DNA from: Rhizopus arrhizus
Taxonomy: Eukaryota > Mucoromycota > Mucoromycetes > Mucorales > Rhizopodaceae
NCBI GenBank assembly: GCA_024220505.1
Contig: JAKZZE010000001.1
Coordinates: 868,001-932,000 of the forward strand
Direction: 5' to 3'
Length of the DNA stretch: 64,000 nucleotides
How positions within the stretch are numbered: the first letter of the stretch is position 1; each line of letters opens with the position of its first letter. Made by a program: the position numbers and the translations under genes. Below, piece after piece: positions 23,402-36,888 of this stretch. The notes beneath the pieces are model-generated. The model was not told the origin of the DNA. It worked only from the letters and a program-made list of their open reading frames with translations, and did not search any database.

Positions 23402-25900
23402 ATGGAACAGTGGACTGAAAATGTAAATTACATTTGGTTTCTTTTATTTTAAAATGAAAAATTAAATAAACCTTTTCTTTTTTTCAAACCAGAACAGTTT
23501 ACTTGCTAAAAGTACTCAAGAAGATAGCAACAATGGCTCACCTATTGCTTCAAATAGTAAAACTACACCTCCAACAATACAAATCAACACAACACCATTT
23601 GTTGTATCTTCACAAGAATCTCCTGTAAATAATATAATAGCTTTTCTATAAAGTATTGATGATTTAATCACATCTACCTAGCTTCGCTCTCCTTCACATA
23701 GGTCAACTGGAGATATACCAAAGGCTAATAATACTATCAACCGTTTAAGAAATACTCCCAAAGATAAAGCCACTGTTGGAAAAATAGCCAGACGTCAAAA
23801 ATCTTCCCGTTTTTATTCTAAAGAAAAAATACCTTTAGAAAAAACGCCAGCATTTAATGGTAACAAAAAAACAAAATAATAACTGTGCACGAAAGTTGAC
23901 TTACACGTAAGAGCAGCTGTTCCGCCTCAAGTAAGGCCCGAATTATTTTTGCAGAAAATTCGACAATGCACCATTATATGCGATTTTAGTGATCCTGCTG
24001 CTGAGTTGTCAGAAAAGGAAATCAAACGCCATACTTTACATGAAATATTGGAATATATTAGCATGAATAGAGGTGTGCTTGGTTCAGAAATATTTTATAT
24101 TGAAATTGTCAAAATGGTAACTTAGAATAAGTGTGAAAAAGTACATGATAATAATATCCTTTAGTTTGCTGTCAATTTATTTCGTACGATTCCTCCACAA
24201 GTGAACCCAACAGGCGATGCTTATGATCCAGAAGAAGATGAGCCAATATTAGAACTTGCTTGGCCTCATTTACAGATCGTCTATGAATTCTTTCTTCGTT
24301 TTTTGGAATCGCCTGATTTTGATCTTCATTATGCTAAAAGACATATTGATCAAAAATTTATTCTTCAAGTACATATCACTAATACCGTTTTTTTTTTATA
24401 TCTAATTAACACATGTTTTTTCTTTTTCTTTTTTTGCTTTCTTAGTTACTCGAGTTATTTGATACAGAGGATCCACGAGAAAGAGACTTTTTAAAAACCA
24501 CTTTACATCGCATCTATGGCAAATTCTTAAATTTGCGTGCATTCATTCGACGATCTATCAACAACATCTTTTTCCAATTTATTTATGAAACAGAGAGACA
24601 TAATGGTATTGCTGAATTATTAGAGATATTGGGAAGTATCATCAATGGATTTGCTTTACCCTTAAAAGAAGAGCACAAAAACTTTTTAAGACGCGTCTTG
24701 ATTCCACTTCATAAAGTAAAATCGTTGGCGCTCTATCATCCCCAACTGGCTTATTGTGTTGTACAATTTCTTGAAAAAAGCCAAGCACTCGTACCAGAGG
24801 TGAGTAAGCTTTGTCATACAAAACTTTATATTTGACATAGTTGTAGGTCACTCAAGGTTTATTACGTTATTGGCCCAAAGTGAATAGCCCAAAAGAAGTC
24901 ATGTTTTTAAATGAATTGGAAGAAATATTGGATGTGATTGATAATGTAGAGTTTCAAAAGGTCATGGTGCCACTGTTTACAAAGCTGGGTCAGTGTGTGT
25001 CAAGTACCCATTTTCAAGTTGCCGAAAGAGCACTTTATTTCTGGAACAATGAATATATTGTGAATTTGATGTCTGAAAATGTCAATGTCATCATGCCAAT
25101 CATATTCCCAACGCTTTACAAAGCATCTAAAACTCACTGGAACAAGTAAAAAGATACAAAAAACTATAGTGAAATCATGATTAATCTCTCTCCTCTAGGA
25201 CAATACTTGGCCTGGTTCATAACGCATTGAGGCTTTGTATGGATATGAACCCGGAATTGTTTGATAATTGTGTTAGTAGATATAAACAGCAAAGACAGAC
25301 GTAGGCTATAACTACATGAATAATATTTTTATATTTATGCACCATTATTAGAGAAAGAAAACGACAGAGAGAAAGAGAAGAAAATTGGAAGACATTACAA
25401 CGGAAAGTTTCAGGAACAGGCGTTGTCACAATAACAACGACAACAACTACTTGTACTGAAGAAGAAAATCAAGAATTTCATGACTATTCTTTCCCGCCAA
25501 GACAGTCCTTTGATGGTGAATTAGAAGAAGAGGAAGAGGAAGAGGAAGAGGAATACATGTCAGATGAGATAACTGATGTAGAGCACCATGAAGAGCAATA
25601 TGATGTGCTTCATCCTGATATGGTATTGTCAAGAAAACGTTTTGAATAATAAACTAATCCATAGTTATAGCAACAGTTTGATGTTGGTCCACAGCAACAA
25701 TACCAACAATTTAGAAGAAAATCCATTATACCCGTAGACGAAACTGTGAGTTTACTGCGCCTATACTGTTTACTGATAATTAACACTGCAAATAGGTTTA
25801 TGATGAATTATCTCGCCATGTAAGCCTAGAAGATGTTCTTAATCAAACTCCAAGTTCTGTATCCAGCCCAGTATCAGCAAATAGCCCAAGCACACAATAG
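23402..25900 (+). CDS. RTS1: PP2A regulatory subunit B56 (B'/PPP2R5, yeast Rts1 type)
   Basis: About ten short-intron exons. The N-terminal 100 residues are disordered ([20 protein letters not shown] and onward, then basic [16 protein letters not shown]). The HEAT-like B56 core starts at [17 protein letters not shown] and shows family landmarks [79 protein letters not shown] and [17 protein letters not shown]56 subunits bring the PP2A catalytic core to LxxIxE-bearing substrates, at kinetochores and in stress signalling. After the core there is an unusually acidic segment (ten consecutive Glu near 25526-25555) and a Gln/Ser-rich tail ending in SPSTQ. The exact N-terminal exon (MEQWTEN, 21 nt) is the least certain part. 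Ecm29 follows 151 bp downstream on the same strand. Confidence 0.9.
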
Positions 25901-26051
25901 ATACTAGTATTAAATAGATTTTTTTATATAAATTTGGTTGAACGCGCGGCCAGCTTACGCGTCCAAATCATTCACCTGTTATTAAAGCATAAAAATAAAA
26001 TTTAAAAAGAATTATCTTTTTTTTTTTTCGTTTTCTTTTGCATTGTTTGTA

Positions 26052-29000
26052 ATGAGTAACGAATTACAGCTACTTGGTACATACATATAAAAAAAAGCAT
26101 TTATGTCACTTTTGTACTAAGAGTCTCAACAGAAAATGTCGAACTAAAGTTGGCACTGTCCAAGACAGATGCTCAGCTGGAAAAGAATATACAACTCTTC
26201 CTTCCTCCAGTACTACTTAAATTAACAAGCACCGATGCCAACATCAAAAAGAAAGTAATGGAAATCCTCTCCCACATCAATAAACGAGTCAAAACAAACA
26301 GCACCATCAAGCTACCATTCGATGCTCTCCTCGCTCAGTTTACCAACAATCAAGTTACAACTTTTGTAAAGAACTTCACGCTGATTTATCTTGAAATGAG
26401 TGCCCAGCGACAAAGTCCTGAAGAGATTGCTGCTCGATTACCCGAGTTATTAAAGGGAATTAGTCTTAGGCCAAGCCAACAAAGAATACAACTTTTACAT
26501 ATCATTTTGCCAGTAAAAAGAAGTATAAATGATGGCTATTTACAATGATAGTACTAACGTTTGATTGTAGGTACTCGGAAAATGGAAAATAGACCATGCA
26601 GATCAATTGAAAGCAAGAGATCAAATATTTAAGGAAAATCCAAACGATATTTCAGTCATATTAGAATTCTTTTTGGATGTTATGCTATATCAGCCTTTAA
26701 CAGCAAGAGATCTTGAAGAAGAAGATCAATCAAATAAGCATCTCGGCTTAAGCAAACAAGCAGTGGAAGATGTTACAAATAATGGAAAAGTGCAGTGGAC
26801 CACCACTAAACTCAAGGACGCAAAGGTAACTTTATCTTCTTCTTTTTTTTTTAATCCTTTTGTATACTTATGAACATCGTCTTAGTTGGGAATCTTGAGC
26901 TTCATTTTAACACCCATTTTTACCGATAGCGAGCGCTTGCCTCTACTTATTACTGGAGTCTGTGATTCAAACCATCAAGTTCTCTCTGCAAGTGAAGATG
27001 GGATGCGAAGATGGACAGGCAGTGTTGATTACGAGGATAAGAAAACAATTCAAACACTATACAAATTATACTTGGGTTCGAAGCCTAAATCAACGGATGG
27101 AAAAGATGCAAGGTCTCAAGCACCAACAGTCATCAAAATTCGTCTCCTTCAGAGCTTGGGAAAATCTGTTGCTGCTGCAAATATGACAACTCAAATGGTG
27201 CAAGTCGTATTTGATGGTATTTATGGAGAATCAACAACACCCAAGTTACAAAGAGCAGCATTTTCATTTCTTCAGTGGTGCGCCCGAATTGTAAATGAAC
27301 ATTTAAACTATTTTTTTTCTTCTTTGTTTACATCTTTCATATAGGCTAACGAAGCAAGTTTGAGTCCAGTGGCCCCAATCATTGTATCTGGACTATTAAA
27401 GTTCATAAATCAACTTGAAGAATCCCAAGGATATGACAATGAAAGTATCAAGGGCAGTGCATATATTGCTTGTGGACTTGTAGCTAAAAAAGGTACTTTA
27501 TATTGAATTATAAACAAAGTATTGATTTTTTTTTCTTAAAAAAGTTCCACAAGTTGCTTTGTCAGATACACAAATATTATCTTTATTCTTTGATAAATTA
27601 GAACAAGAGGAGAAAAACACTCGAAGTTACGTCCAAGATGCTCTTTCTTCAATGATTGAAATTTATGTTGATCTTCCTGAATCATCGCCAATTTATAAAG
27701 AGTTACAGGATCTTATTCTAAAAGCTGTACAAAAGGTAGTACATTTAAAACATGTTATAAATTGACTATTAAATATTATACATCTAGAACGACCCTTATT
27801 CACGATATATAGCATTAAAGTATGCAAACTCTGTGTATCCTTTCTCATCTGTCTTTGCTCGCTACGTATGTCTCCTGGGATACTCTAGTTCAGTCTCAAA
27901 ACTAGAAGTTAAAGAAGAATGCCTAAAGGGATTAACTCCCTTTGTTCGAAGCAAGATATCCGGACTTGTGGAGTCTGTTGATGTCGTACCTCCCACAGAA
28001 TTGCCTAACCTTTCAGAGTTAGTCAGTTACATTTATCAGTCAAGACCTAGTCAAGAATATTCTTTGACATCCAAAACGCCTACTGTCAGAGGCTATCCTG
28101 CGGAAGTATACTCTGAGATGCTTTCTTTTGTGCGCATGATTTGGGTCCTCAGCGTAAACCCAACAACTATCATTATTGACGACTACGTTTCTACTAAGGT
28201 GGATAATAGTATGTCAGATGATCCTGTGGCAATGGGTAACTTTAAAGCAAATGTGAATGAACTGTGGTCAGCAGGAGATCATAGTCAGAAACGGGTGGTG
28301 GAACAATGGCTTGAGCTTGTTCAAGTTGGTTTAAGTCCTGAACTTCGAGGTAAATAAATAGTATGTTGCATACACTGCAGAAACTAATTTATAATACAGA
28401 TCCTGTTTTACTTTCGAATTCTGCCAAATGCTTATTAGAGATCATCTCGCTTGGCCCTTCCTCTATCTCTACAACATTCAATAATCGTCTTGATTTCTTA
28501 AAATCATTATGCTTATCTGAAAAGCCTGATGTCAGAGCTTTGACGTCACACATCTTTGGTATTATTGCTAGTAACGAAAGTGTTCCCGCCACAGAGATCG
28601 AGACTATGTTGAATGAATTTTGTGATATTTTGGAATCTCCTGAGACACAGAGACAGCAAGCCCATGCTTACCGCCATGGCGCTACCCTTGCCATCGGATA
28701 TCTCTTGGGTAGATCTCAATACCGCAATCGACAACTGTCAAGCCAAGTGGTTCAAAGATCAATTGAAAACCTTGTCCGCCTCTTGGAAGGCAAACCTAGT
28801 TCTGCATTTTTCTTGCTTGCTGGTGCAGCATGTCAATCGTTGGCTGAAATCGGAAGAACTAAGATACTCCCTTTCCCTACAGAAAAGAGCGATACGATGG
28901 AAATAGAATTGTCTGTTCAGGACGTGGTTGACAAATTGGTAACTTTAGCAAAATCCTGTAAGGACACGAAGGTACAAGAGAGGGCTATCTTGGCTCTTGG

Positions 29001-32000
29001 ACATTTGATTATTCCTTTGAAAAACTTGCATTCTCTTGTTGATCTTGTGGTTGATTGTTTCTTTGCTACAGCAGACTCTAAACAAGTAGAGATCGCCTTT
29101 GCAACAGGAGAAGCTTTTTCTGCGCTTGCCTTTGGCTGGCAATCGCAGGCGATGCAAAAATTCAAAGACATCAGCGATATGCCTGTTTTGGAAACAATTG
29201 AACCACTTGGATATAATGTTCAATCCACATTGGATAAGATCGTGCGTCAGTATGTTGCTAGCGATCGTTCTTGGTACCGAAAAGCTGCCTGTATCTGGTT
29301 ACTTTCGATACTAAAGTTTGGCAAAGACCATGAATTGGTCTCTAAGAACCTTCGCGTTATTCACGCCTCTTTCTCTCGTCTCCTTTCTGACAGGGATGAC
29401 TTTACGCAGGAGTGTGCCTCAAAGGGCCTTGTGCTTGTTTACGAATACGGTGATAATAGTATAAAGGAAGACATGCTTTATTCACTTGTAGGCACCTTTA
29501 CCGAGGGACGAACGATCCAGGCACAGTCAGTGACGGACAATACGGTCTTGTTTGAGGAAGGTGCTCTAGGTGCAACACCAGATGGCAATTCTATTACAAC
29601 CTACAAGGAATTGTGCTCTCTCGCATCTGAACTCAATCAGCCTGATCTGATTTACAAGTTTATGAACTTAGCTAACCATAACGCGATGTGGACTTCTCGA
29701 AAGGGCGCTGCCTTTGGTTTTCAAAATTTGATGTCCCTTGCCGAAAAAGAAATGGAACCCTATCTTCCTCGTTTGATCCCAAAGCTTTACAGATACCAGT
29801 TTGACCCAAACCCCCGCGTCAACCAAACAATGAAATCCATTTGGCGAACACTTGTCAAAGATAACCAAAAGACCATTGATACTTATTTCAACCAGATCAT
29901 AGAAGATCTTCTTTCCGGATTGGGTAATCATCAATGGAGAGTCCGAGAGGCATCCTGTATTGCTCTCAATGACCTCGTACAGGGACGCAAACTGGCCCAG
30001 ATAGAACCTTTCCTCGAAAAGCTGTGGCAAATGTCATTCCGTGCTCTGGACGATATCAAGGATTCTGTTCGACAGGCTGCTACTCAAACTAGCAGAACAT
30101 TGACCAAGTTAACCGTTCATTATTGTGATCCGACTATGGTGGCCATGGCCGATGGCAAAAAGGTGATGGATATTGTGATGCCCTTTTTGCTCCAGAAAGG
30201 TATTGTCTCTGATGCTGAAGATGTTCGCAAGTTTAGTTTGGATGCTGTTCTTCGCGTTTGTAAAACTGGCGCCGCATTATTAAAAAAGTATATTCCTGAA
30301 ATCATTGATACCTTACTTCAATCACTTTCTTGTAAAAAAAAGTTACAAATCAAGAATTATTTAAATACCTAATATTTTCTTTTTATGTATAGCTCTCGAA
30401 CCACAAGCAATGAATTATTTAAGTTTCCATGTAGACAAATACAATATTTCTCAAGAACAATTGGATAATGCTCGCTTGAGTGGTGCAAAAAATTCGCCCA
30501 TGATGGAAGGCATAGAGCATTGTGTCCACCAAATTGATGATCAGGTCATGGAAGAACTTACCCCTCGTATCTTACAAATTGTTCGAAAGGGAACAGGATT
30601 GCCTACAAAGGTATGCATAAAACCCAAATTTTTCTACTTCTTTTAACACATTTTTCATTTACATAGGCAGGATGTGCTCGTTTTATTGTGACCCTTGTGA
30701 TGAATCGTAGAACAACATTTACACCATTTTCAGATCAATATCTAAAGGCATTAAGCGGCACGATTCGTTCAAAGAACCCCGCTGTTCGAAAATCCTATGC
30801 TACTGCTATTGGATACGTCTGTCAAGTTGCCAGCTATGATCGATTGATTTCAATTGTAAAGCATCTCAAAAAGCTCTATATTGAAGATGAAGGTAAGCAT
30901 AAGCAATTATTCTAAGATTTTTCTAATTCTTTCTTTTTCTTTCTAGATGAGGATGCAAAGGCAGGTAGTGCTGTGGCCGCTGTTGAAATCACACGCTATG
31001 CAACGGATCGAGCCAATTCAATCGCGTCATCCATTGTTCCCCTTGTATTCTTTGGAGAACATGACCCAGAAGAAGACTTTAATAAGCTTTGGAAAGCAGC
31101 TTGGGAAAACTTGACTTCTGGTACTCGCAGTATGGTCTCTCTTTATGCCAATGAAATCTTGGAATTTGTACAACCTCTCTTGACATCCTCTTCATGGAAG
31201 ATCAAGCAAACAGCAGCGCTTACGATTGCTGACATGTGCAAAAGCTCTGGAAAAGACGTCCAATCTTTTGCAGACAAGCTGTTGCCAGTGATGATCTCCA
31301 CTCTAGCTACACGTTCATGGGTAGGAAAAGAAAATGTGTTGGACGCCTTTGTTCAATTGTGTATCTCTACCAAAGATACCTTTATTAAGCATCCAAACAG
31401 AGCCCCTACTTTGAATGAGATAGCAGATATCTTGATTAGAGAAGCTAAGAGAAAAAATCGAGTGTATCAACGCCATGCTTTGGTTTCCTTGTGCAAATTT
31501 ACAGATCAATTTGGCGAGCAAGTCAATGTATTTGACAAGACAGTCCAATTTTTGACTGAGTTGTGTGAGATGGATGAAGCCCAGGCGATGGAAGATGAAG
31601 ACAGTGATAATGCTAAACCACTTATATTAATGATCAAAGCGAACGCTTTTCGATCTATTGTGTCTGCTTACAGGCCCCGAGCTTATCCTGAACAAGAAAA
31701 TCAGACTGTATCATTATGCAAGATGCTCACAGGCTGTCTACGTGGGAACATTTGGAACGTGCAACTTTCCATCTTGCAAAGTTTGAAAACTTTTGTTGAG
31801 CACAGTTCATCGTCAAGCTTATATCAAACAGAGGTTTTTACTGAAGTTATAAGATCTTGCTTTGAATCTTTGGAAGATAAAAAATATTCTGCTATTCGAA
31901 CAGCTGCTGTAGAAGTGATGTCACAATTAACAGAGAGTATAAAAAGTAAGTAAAAAGAAGTTTAAAATAGTATTCTTCTCTCATTGGTTATCTTTGTCAT

Positions 32001-32118
32001 AGTTGAAGGAGAAGTAAAGACGGAATTTATAGAAAATGTTCATGCATGTATCCAGAATGAACCTGTTGCATTAATTCGTGAAGAATTGCAAAAACTGATT
32101 GCAAAAGTTTCAAAATAA
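26052..32118 (+). CDS. ECM29: Proteasome-associated HEAT-repeat protein Ecm29
   Basis: A long gene with about ten exons, the largest covering 28400-30330. The product is roughly 1,800 residues of HEAT-type helices. The first exon (26052-26076, MSNELQLL) is only 25 nt and splices in phase after a 47-nt intron to VSTENVELKLALSKTDAQLE, the typical Ecm29 start. Other landmarks are LDFLKSLCLSEKPDVRALTS, GDNSIKEDMLYSLVGTF, HNAMWTSRKGAAFGFQNLMS, HQWRVREASCIALNDLVQGR and SSSWKIKQTAALTIADMCKS. Ecm29 tethers the 20S core to the 19S cap and acts in proteasome quality control and stress remodelling. The gene ends 183 bp from the convergent transporter gene. Nothing appears truncated. Confidence 0.9.
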
Positions 32119-32301
32119 ACATTCTGTATCAATTCATAACCAATTTAATTTCTGAATGAATTGATAATACATTGACAACACAAGTATTTTTTTCTTGAAA
32201 GCGTTTTATAAAAGCATAGTTTAATTGCTTATGCATGTATACAAAGAAAGAAAGAAAAAGGGGGAAATGGTATGCTTTATAGATGGTTAAATAACATTTG
32301 T

Positions 32302-33799
32302 TCATATTCTTGATGAATTTGACGAGGTACTCAGGATACGATCCAAATGTTGCACTTTAACTTCATTCTTTCCTTCCTCCATAACTGTTGTATCTACTTG
32401 ACCACCAATCATTAACTCTGAGGTTTGACCATCGATCAAGTTATCGACTTGTTCTACCGTAACATCTGTTACTTTAAAACAAACAACATAGGCTAAAAGT
32501 AAACCAACGCCTTCAATAGCAAAGTTAATGATCAATTGAGTCATAAAAGGGGTATGAACTGCATCCACTTGAGCAGCGATTGCATTTGCTGCATTCTGAA
32601 TAGTCTTATAAAATCCACCGTAACGAGCAGAGCGTTCGGTATCATTTGTCATTGTACCAAGTAACCAGTAAATAAAGCCCTGATAGATAGCATCAACTAA
32701 TCCAAAGACAGCATATAAAATGACATAACCAGCATAGTTTTGGGAATAGATGTCTGTTTGAACATAGCCAGGAACCTTGACACTGTCAAATGTAAACTTG
32801 TTTTGGACAAAGATGGCACCCACCCAACTGGCAACCAACGTACAAAAGACAAATGTGTTTGCAACAATCGCACGATTTTTACGGTTACCAAGTTTGTTAA
32901 GATCAAGAAGCCAACCAAAGAAACCAGCACCAATGATTTGACAGAGCCAATAGATCAAATTATTCAAGGAGCGTGCACGAAGACTAAAGAAACCACCACC
33001 ATTATAGACCTGAAACTGATAAGTATAAAACCAATTGGAACCAGCAAACAGAGGAATCAAACATAACATTTTCCAATCCTTGAAAAGAGCAAGGATCTCA
33101 ATCGCTTCACGACGCCAATTGGAAAACTTGTGAAGAGAGACAGGTGTACCATCTGCACGAATCACCTTATGAGCAGGTAATAACGCCAAGGATAAGAAGG
33201 CACCAAATCCCATGATTACCATAAAGCCAACATAGGTTCCAGTAGAGACCGTATTACTTTGGTTGTCAAAATTATTTCCGAGTGGAATCGCAGCACCGAC
33301 AGTAGCACCCAGATTGAAAATCATCCAAAAGATAGAAAATGCTTTTCCTTTGCCATTTTCATCAGGATAGGACATCATAATACCAGCTTGTGCAGTCCAC
33401 AAGAACCCTGCTCCAATACCAAGGATAGCACCGGCTGCGATGGTGAATCCAGGATTAGGTGTTAGATAAGAACCAACATAAAGCACATAGGCAAGTGCAG
33501 CGGGAACAAGAATACGATGACCAAATATATTAAATCTATATTAAATAAAAGAATCAGTGGGAAAGAATAAAGGAAAGTTTATATAGTTTCTGTTCTTACA
33601 CAGGAGCACCTATTAAAGAACAAACAGTAAAAGTAACAGCTAATGCAGTATTTGCATCATTCGTCACCTTTGAATCAGCTTGTCCTGCACCACCCATACC
33701 ATTCAAGGCATTAAACATACCCGGACAACAAAAACATATAAAACCAACAAGAAATACTTGAAAGTTAGGATCACTATAACGAAAAGGTAGTTTGGGCAT
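32302..33799 (-). CDS. UNC93-like major-facilitator-type membrane protein
   Basis: Two exons (33799-33600 and 33535-32302) give 477 residues with about 11-12 hydrophobic helices. The start MPKLPFRYSDPNFQVFLVGF, with CFCCPGMFNALNGMGGAGQ, and GIGAGFLWTAQAGIMMSYPD later on are typical of fungal UNC93-like (DUF895) proteins, which belong to the major facilitator superfamily. The short charged tail is cytosolic. The animal UNC93 family includes potassium-channel and Toll-receptor partners. Fungal members are uncharacterised for the most part and a substrate cannot be inferred. The intron (33599-33536) has canonical borders and restores VFNIFGHR in phase. It is convergent with Ecm29. Confidence 0.85.
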
Positions 33800-34158
33800 A
33801 TGAATAGGAGAATAAAATAAAAGGAAAGAGAAAAAGGAAAATTTAAATTTATACTTTTATATATGAAACAATTGATTTGTAAATAAAATATATATAAAAA
33901 AGGTGGGGTTTTTTTTATGTCTGACAGACTATCCCGTGCTTAGGGATTTTAAAGGAAAATGACTTGCGTATTGTTTGATTTGACAAGTTTTAGCATTACA
34001 CATGACTGTAACTCAGTTGAAGAGTACAAGCACCCTTCCAAAGACCCTTCATAAAGACCCTTCATAATAGTAAAGAAGTTTCAATGTGAAGGTGTACCAA
34101 GATAGCAGACAAAAAAAAAGAATAGTTATTTGAGAGAGTTTTATACTTGTTTTTATTA
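33800..34158. other. Intergenic region between two minus-strand genes
   Basis: Promoter side of the UNC93-like gene and 3' side of the Syo1-like gene. An imperfect tandem copy of cttccaaagacccttcataa lies near 34033-34066 (acccttcata twice). Otherwise nothing is seen. Confidence 0.5.
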
Positions 34159-36736
34159 TTATTTCCTTTCTGATTTTTTATATTTTATAAAAGCAACCAA
34201 GTTTTCTAATGCTTCATCACCTCTCATTCTAAGATCAAAGTTCTTTCTTTTATCAATTGATCTCACCTATCGGAAAAATAGGTTGGTTATCTTATATTAA
34301 ATTATTATAAGTTTATTACCATTGCGCGAACAGAAGAAAGAACCTGCTTCAGACCATCCAAGAATCCTCCTTGAACAAACACAGGAAGATCATAGTCAAA
34401 TTCACAATCACTGTATACATCGTACATGAAATTCAATGCTTCTATCAACACAGAGGCTTCCTTTCTTTGCTTTGTAATTGTTTGTATTAAATTCATGACG
34501 AATATACCAGTGTTCTACACAGTGTTAAAAATAGACTTTTTTCCCACCATTTTTACATGTTTACCTTATTTGTCTCAATATCCCCTTGCCGCATTGCAAT
34601 TGGACCTAAACATCCCACAATTTTTACTCTCATTGAGGAATCCTGTGGCATTTGTTCATAGGTTCCACATAAAGCACCAACATCTGAAGGTTCCAAAGGC
34701 TACACAAGAAAATGTTACAAAAGGTCATTGTTGTACAAAACAAAACTTACTATATCCTGACCCAGACCTCTTCCAAGGGCCCACAAACATCCAATAATGA
34801 TTTCCAGTAAATTCAGCCAGTCATGTTCTGGTTTGTTTATGCTAATTTCATTTGCAAGATGGAATAACCATCTCCACAATTGAACTGCATCCGATTTGTA
34901 TTCCTTGAACCAGTATTTTGATGGAACTTCATTCATAGCTAACAAAAAGTTATTTAAACATTCTAAGGCACGTTGATGAGTGAGTATAAATGCTGGTGTA
35001 ATTTGAGGGACCAATGAGGAGTGCTGGTAAGATATCGGAGTTGCAGTTGACAGTCGGATTAATTGAGGAAATACCTCTTGAACATAGGCACGCAAAATAG
35101 GGTTGGACCTGATTTCATCCGCTGTCATTGTGTTATCTCCAATGAATTCTTCTTCTATTTTATCATTGTCTTGTAAGTCTTCTTCTCTTTCTTGTCCTTC
35201 TTCATCGTCATTCATTGTTTCATCCATATCCTCATATCCATCTTCTTCTGAACCATCTTGTACACAAATATCAGCTAATAATTCTAATGCTAACTGAACG
35301 ATTGAAAGTTTATTCTCCACATCTTGTATGTACAACTATATTTCTCAAATTAAATAAATCAACAGATTTTTACTATATTCTTTACTACCTCTTCATCTGT
35401 TAAAGGTTGTTTTGATTTTGGTGTAATCACATTTGTTGTATCGTTTTCATTTCTAACTTTCTAATATATATAAAAACGTAAACATACTTTCATTTGTTTT
35501 CTATGTGTGTGTGTATATATATATACTTACACCACTTTGGATAGCTGCAGTAGCTTTATTTGCAGCTTCTTGGATATCATAATTTAAGGCATTTGTAAGC
35601 ACAGGAATCAATACTTTATGAAGTTCACCAGAAGTATCAACATCTTCTGCCCATGAATTAGATATGTTGACAACTTCTCTAATATTGATCAAAATAGCTA
35701 TGACAACTATGATTTTAGCTTATATAATCATAATCAACTATCTATACTTTACCACATGCTAATACTTGAACAAGATTATTGCTGTGATCATTGACAATAC
35801 TCAACAAATTCTGTACATATTCTGGATGATTTTGGAATTCAATAAAGATGTCCTTATTATTGTCTGTCAATGTATTCAAACATTGACCTGCTGCAATAAC
35901 AACGCGTATAGGACAGTGTGCAGATGAGATCAAAAAGGACGTCAAAAAGGTTATAATATTCATTCTGTTGATTGCTACAATATATTTGTCAGATGCCTCA
36001 CTAATAAATAAGTTTAGTTTACATTGAATACTATCACTCTACAAATTACCAAATACTCCAAACAATGTAAATAAAGTTTTCTGTCACATCCCAAATTGAT
36101 CTTCTTCTATCTGCGTCTTGATCATCTTGAATAGGTGTACCTTTTATTATGTTATCAATTGTTTCTGTAATCTATAAACTAGTCAAATAAAGATTTGAAT
36201 ACAGAGATTGATGCTTACTTGTGGGAGTAATATAGATAGTGGTTGCATGATATTACGACTATAGTATTCTTTAGCAACACTGTGGTCAACAGAAGCGAGA
36301 TTTCTATTTCAGAGTTTAGCATTCATTTTCTTTTTAAATTACTCTCATGTTACATACCTCAAAGCGCCAAGAGATTCATCTCTTACTTCTTGTTGACTAT
36401 CACCAAGTTTCTCAATAAGAAGAGGCACAACCCCTTTTGACAATAATACTTTACGAGTTGAAACATTTGAAATAACTAAATTAGAAACGCATGCTGCTGC
36501 CCAAGCGCGTTCAGTTGCGTCATCGCAAGCCAGCTATTAGATTGTCAAAAAAAAAGCCTACTACATTTTGCATAATTTATGTCCTTTTTTACTTTTTGAA
36601 TAACTGGAGCCACTTGATCTGCAGAAAGTGTTGTTACATTGGAAGCAGCTTGTTTTATGCCGGCTTCTACTCGTTTTCTTTGAAGCGGGTTAATGCGTTT
36701 TTTAGAACTGTTTCTCTTTTGTCTTTGTTTGCCCAT
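34159..36736 (-). CDS. SYO1: Symportin Syo1 / HEATR3-like HEAT-ARM repeat protein
   Basis: A minus-strand gene with about eight short-intron exons. The start MGKQRQKRNSSKKRINPLQR is a basic tail typical of Syo1 (MGK.R.KRNR). It is followed by ARM/HEAT repeats such as LACDDATERAWAAACVSNLV and, after it, VPLLIEKLGDSQQEVRDESL. Residues in the middle form an acidic loop (encoded near 35140-35250, Asp/Glu-rich), and the C-terminal repeats include NLLEIIIGCLWALGRGLGQD and end in KKSERK. In yeast, Syo1 co-imports ribosomal proteins Rpl5 and Rpl11 into the nucleus and hands them to the 5S RNP, with the acidic loop taking part in ligand binding. The stop is TAA at 34161-34159. Assignment rests on the N-terminal motif, the repeat architecture and the acidic insert. 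Confidence 0.78.
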
Positions 36737-36888
36737 GATTTATTTTTTATTTTTGAAAGAAAGAGGTTGCTCAAAAGAAAAGCAGTAAATAAAGGTGGCT
36801 TGGCGGAGTGTAAAATAAGGAAAGCATTCGAAAAGAAGTTCATGTTTACTTTAAAAAAGGTATATTTTGTAGCTAATCTATGTTTGCT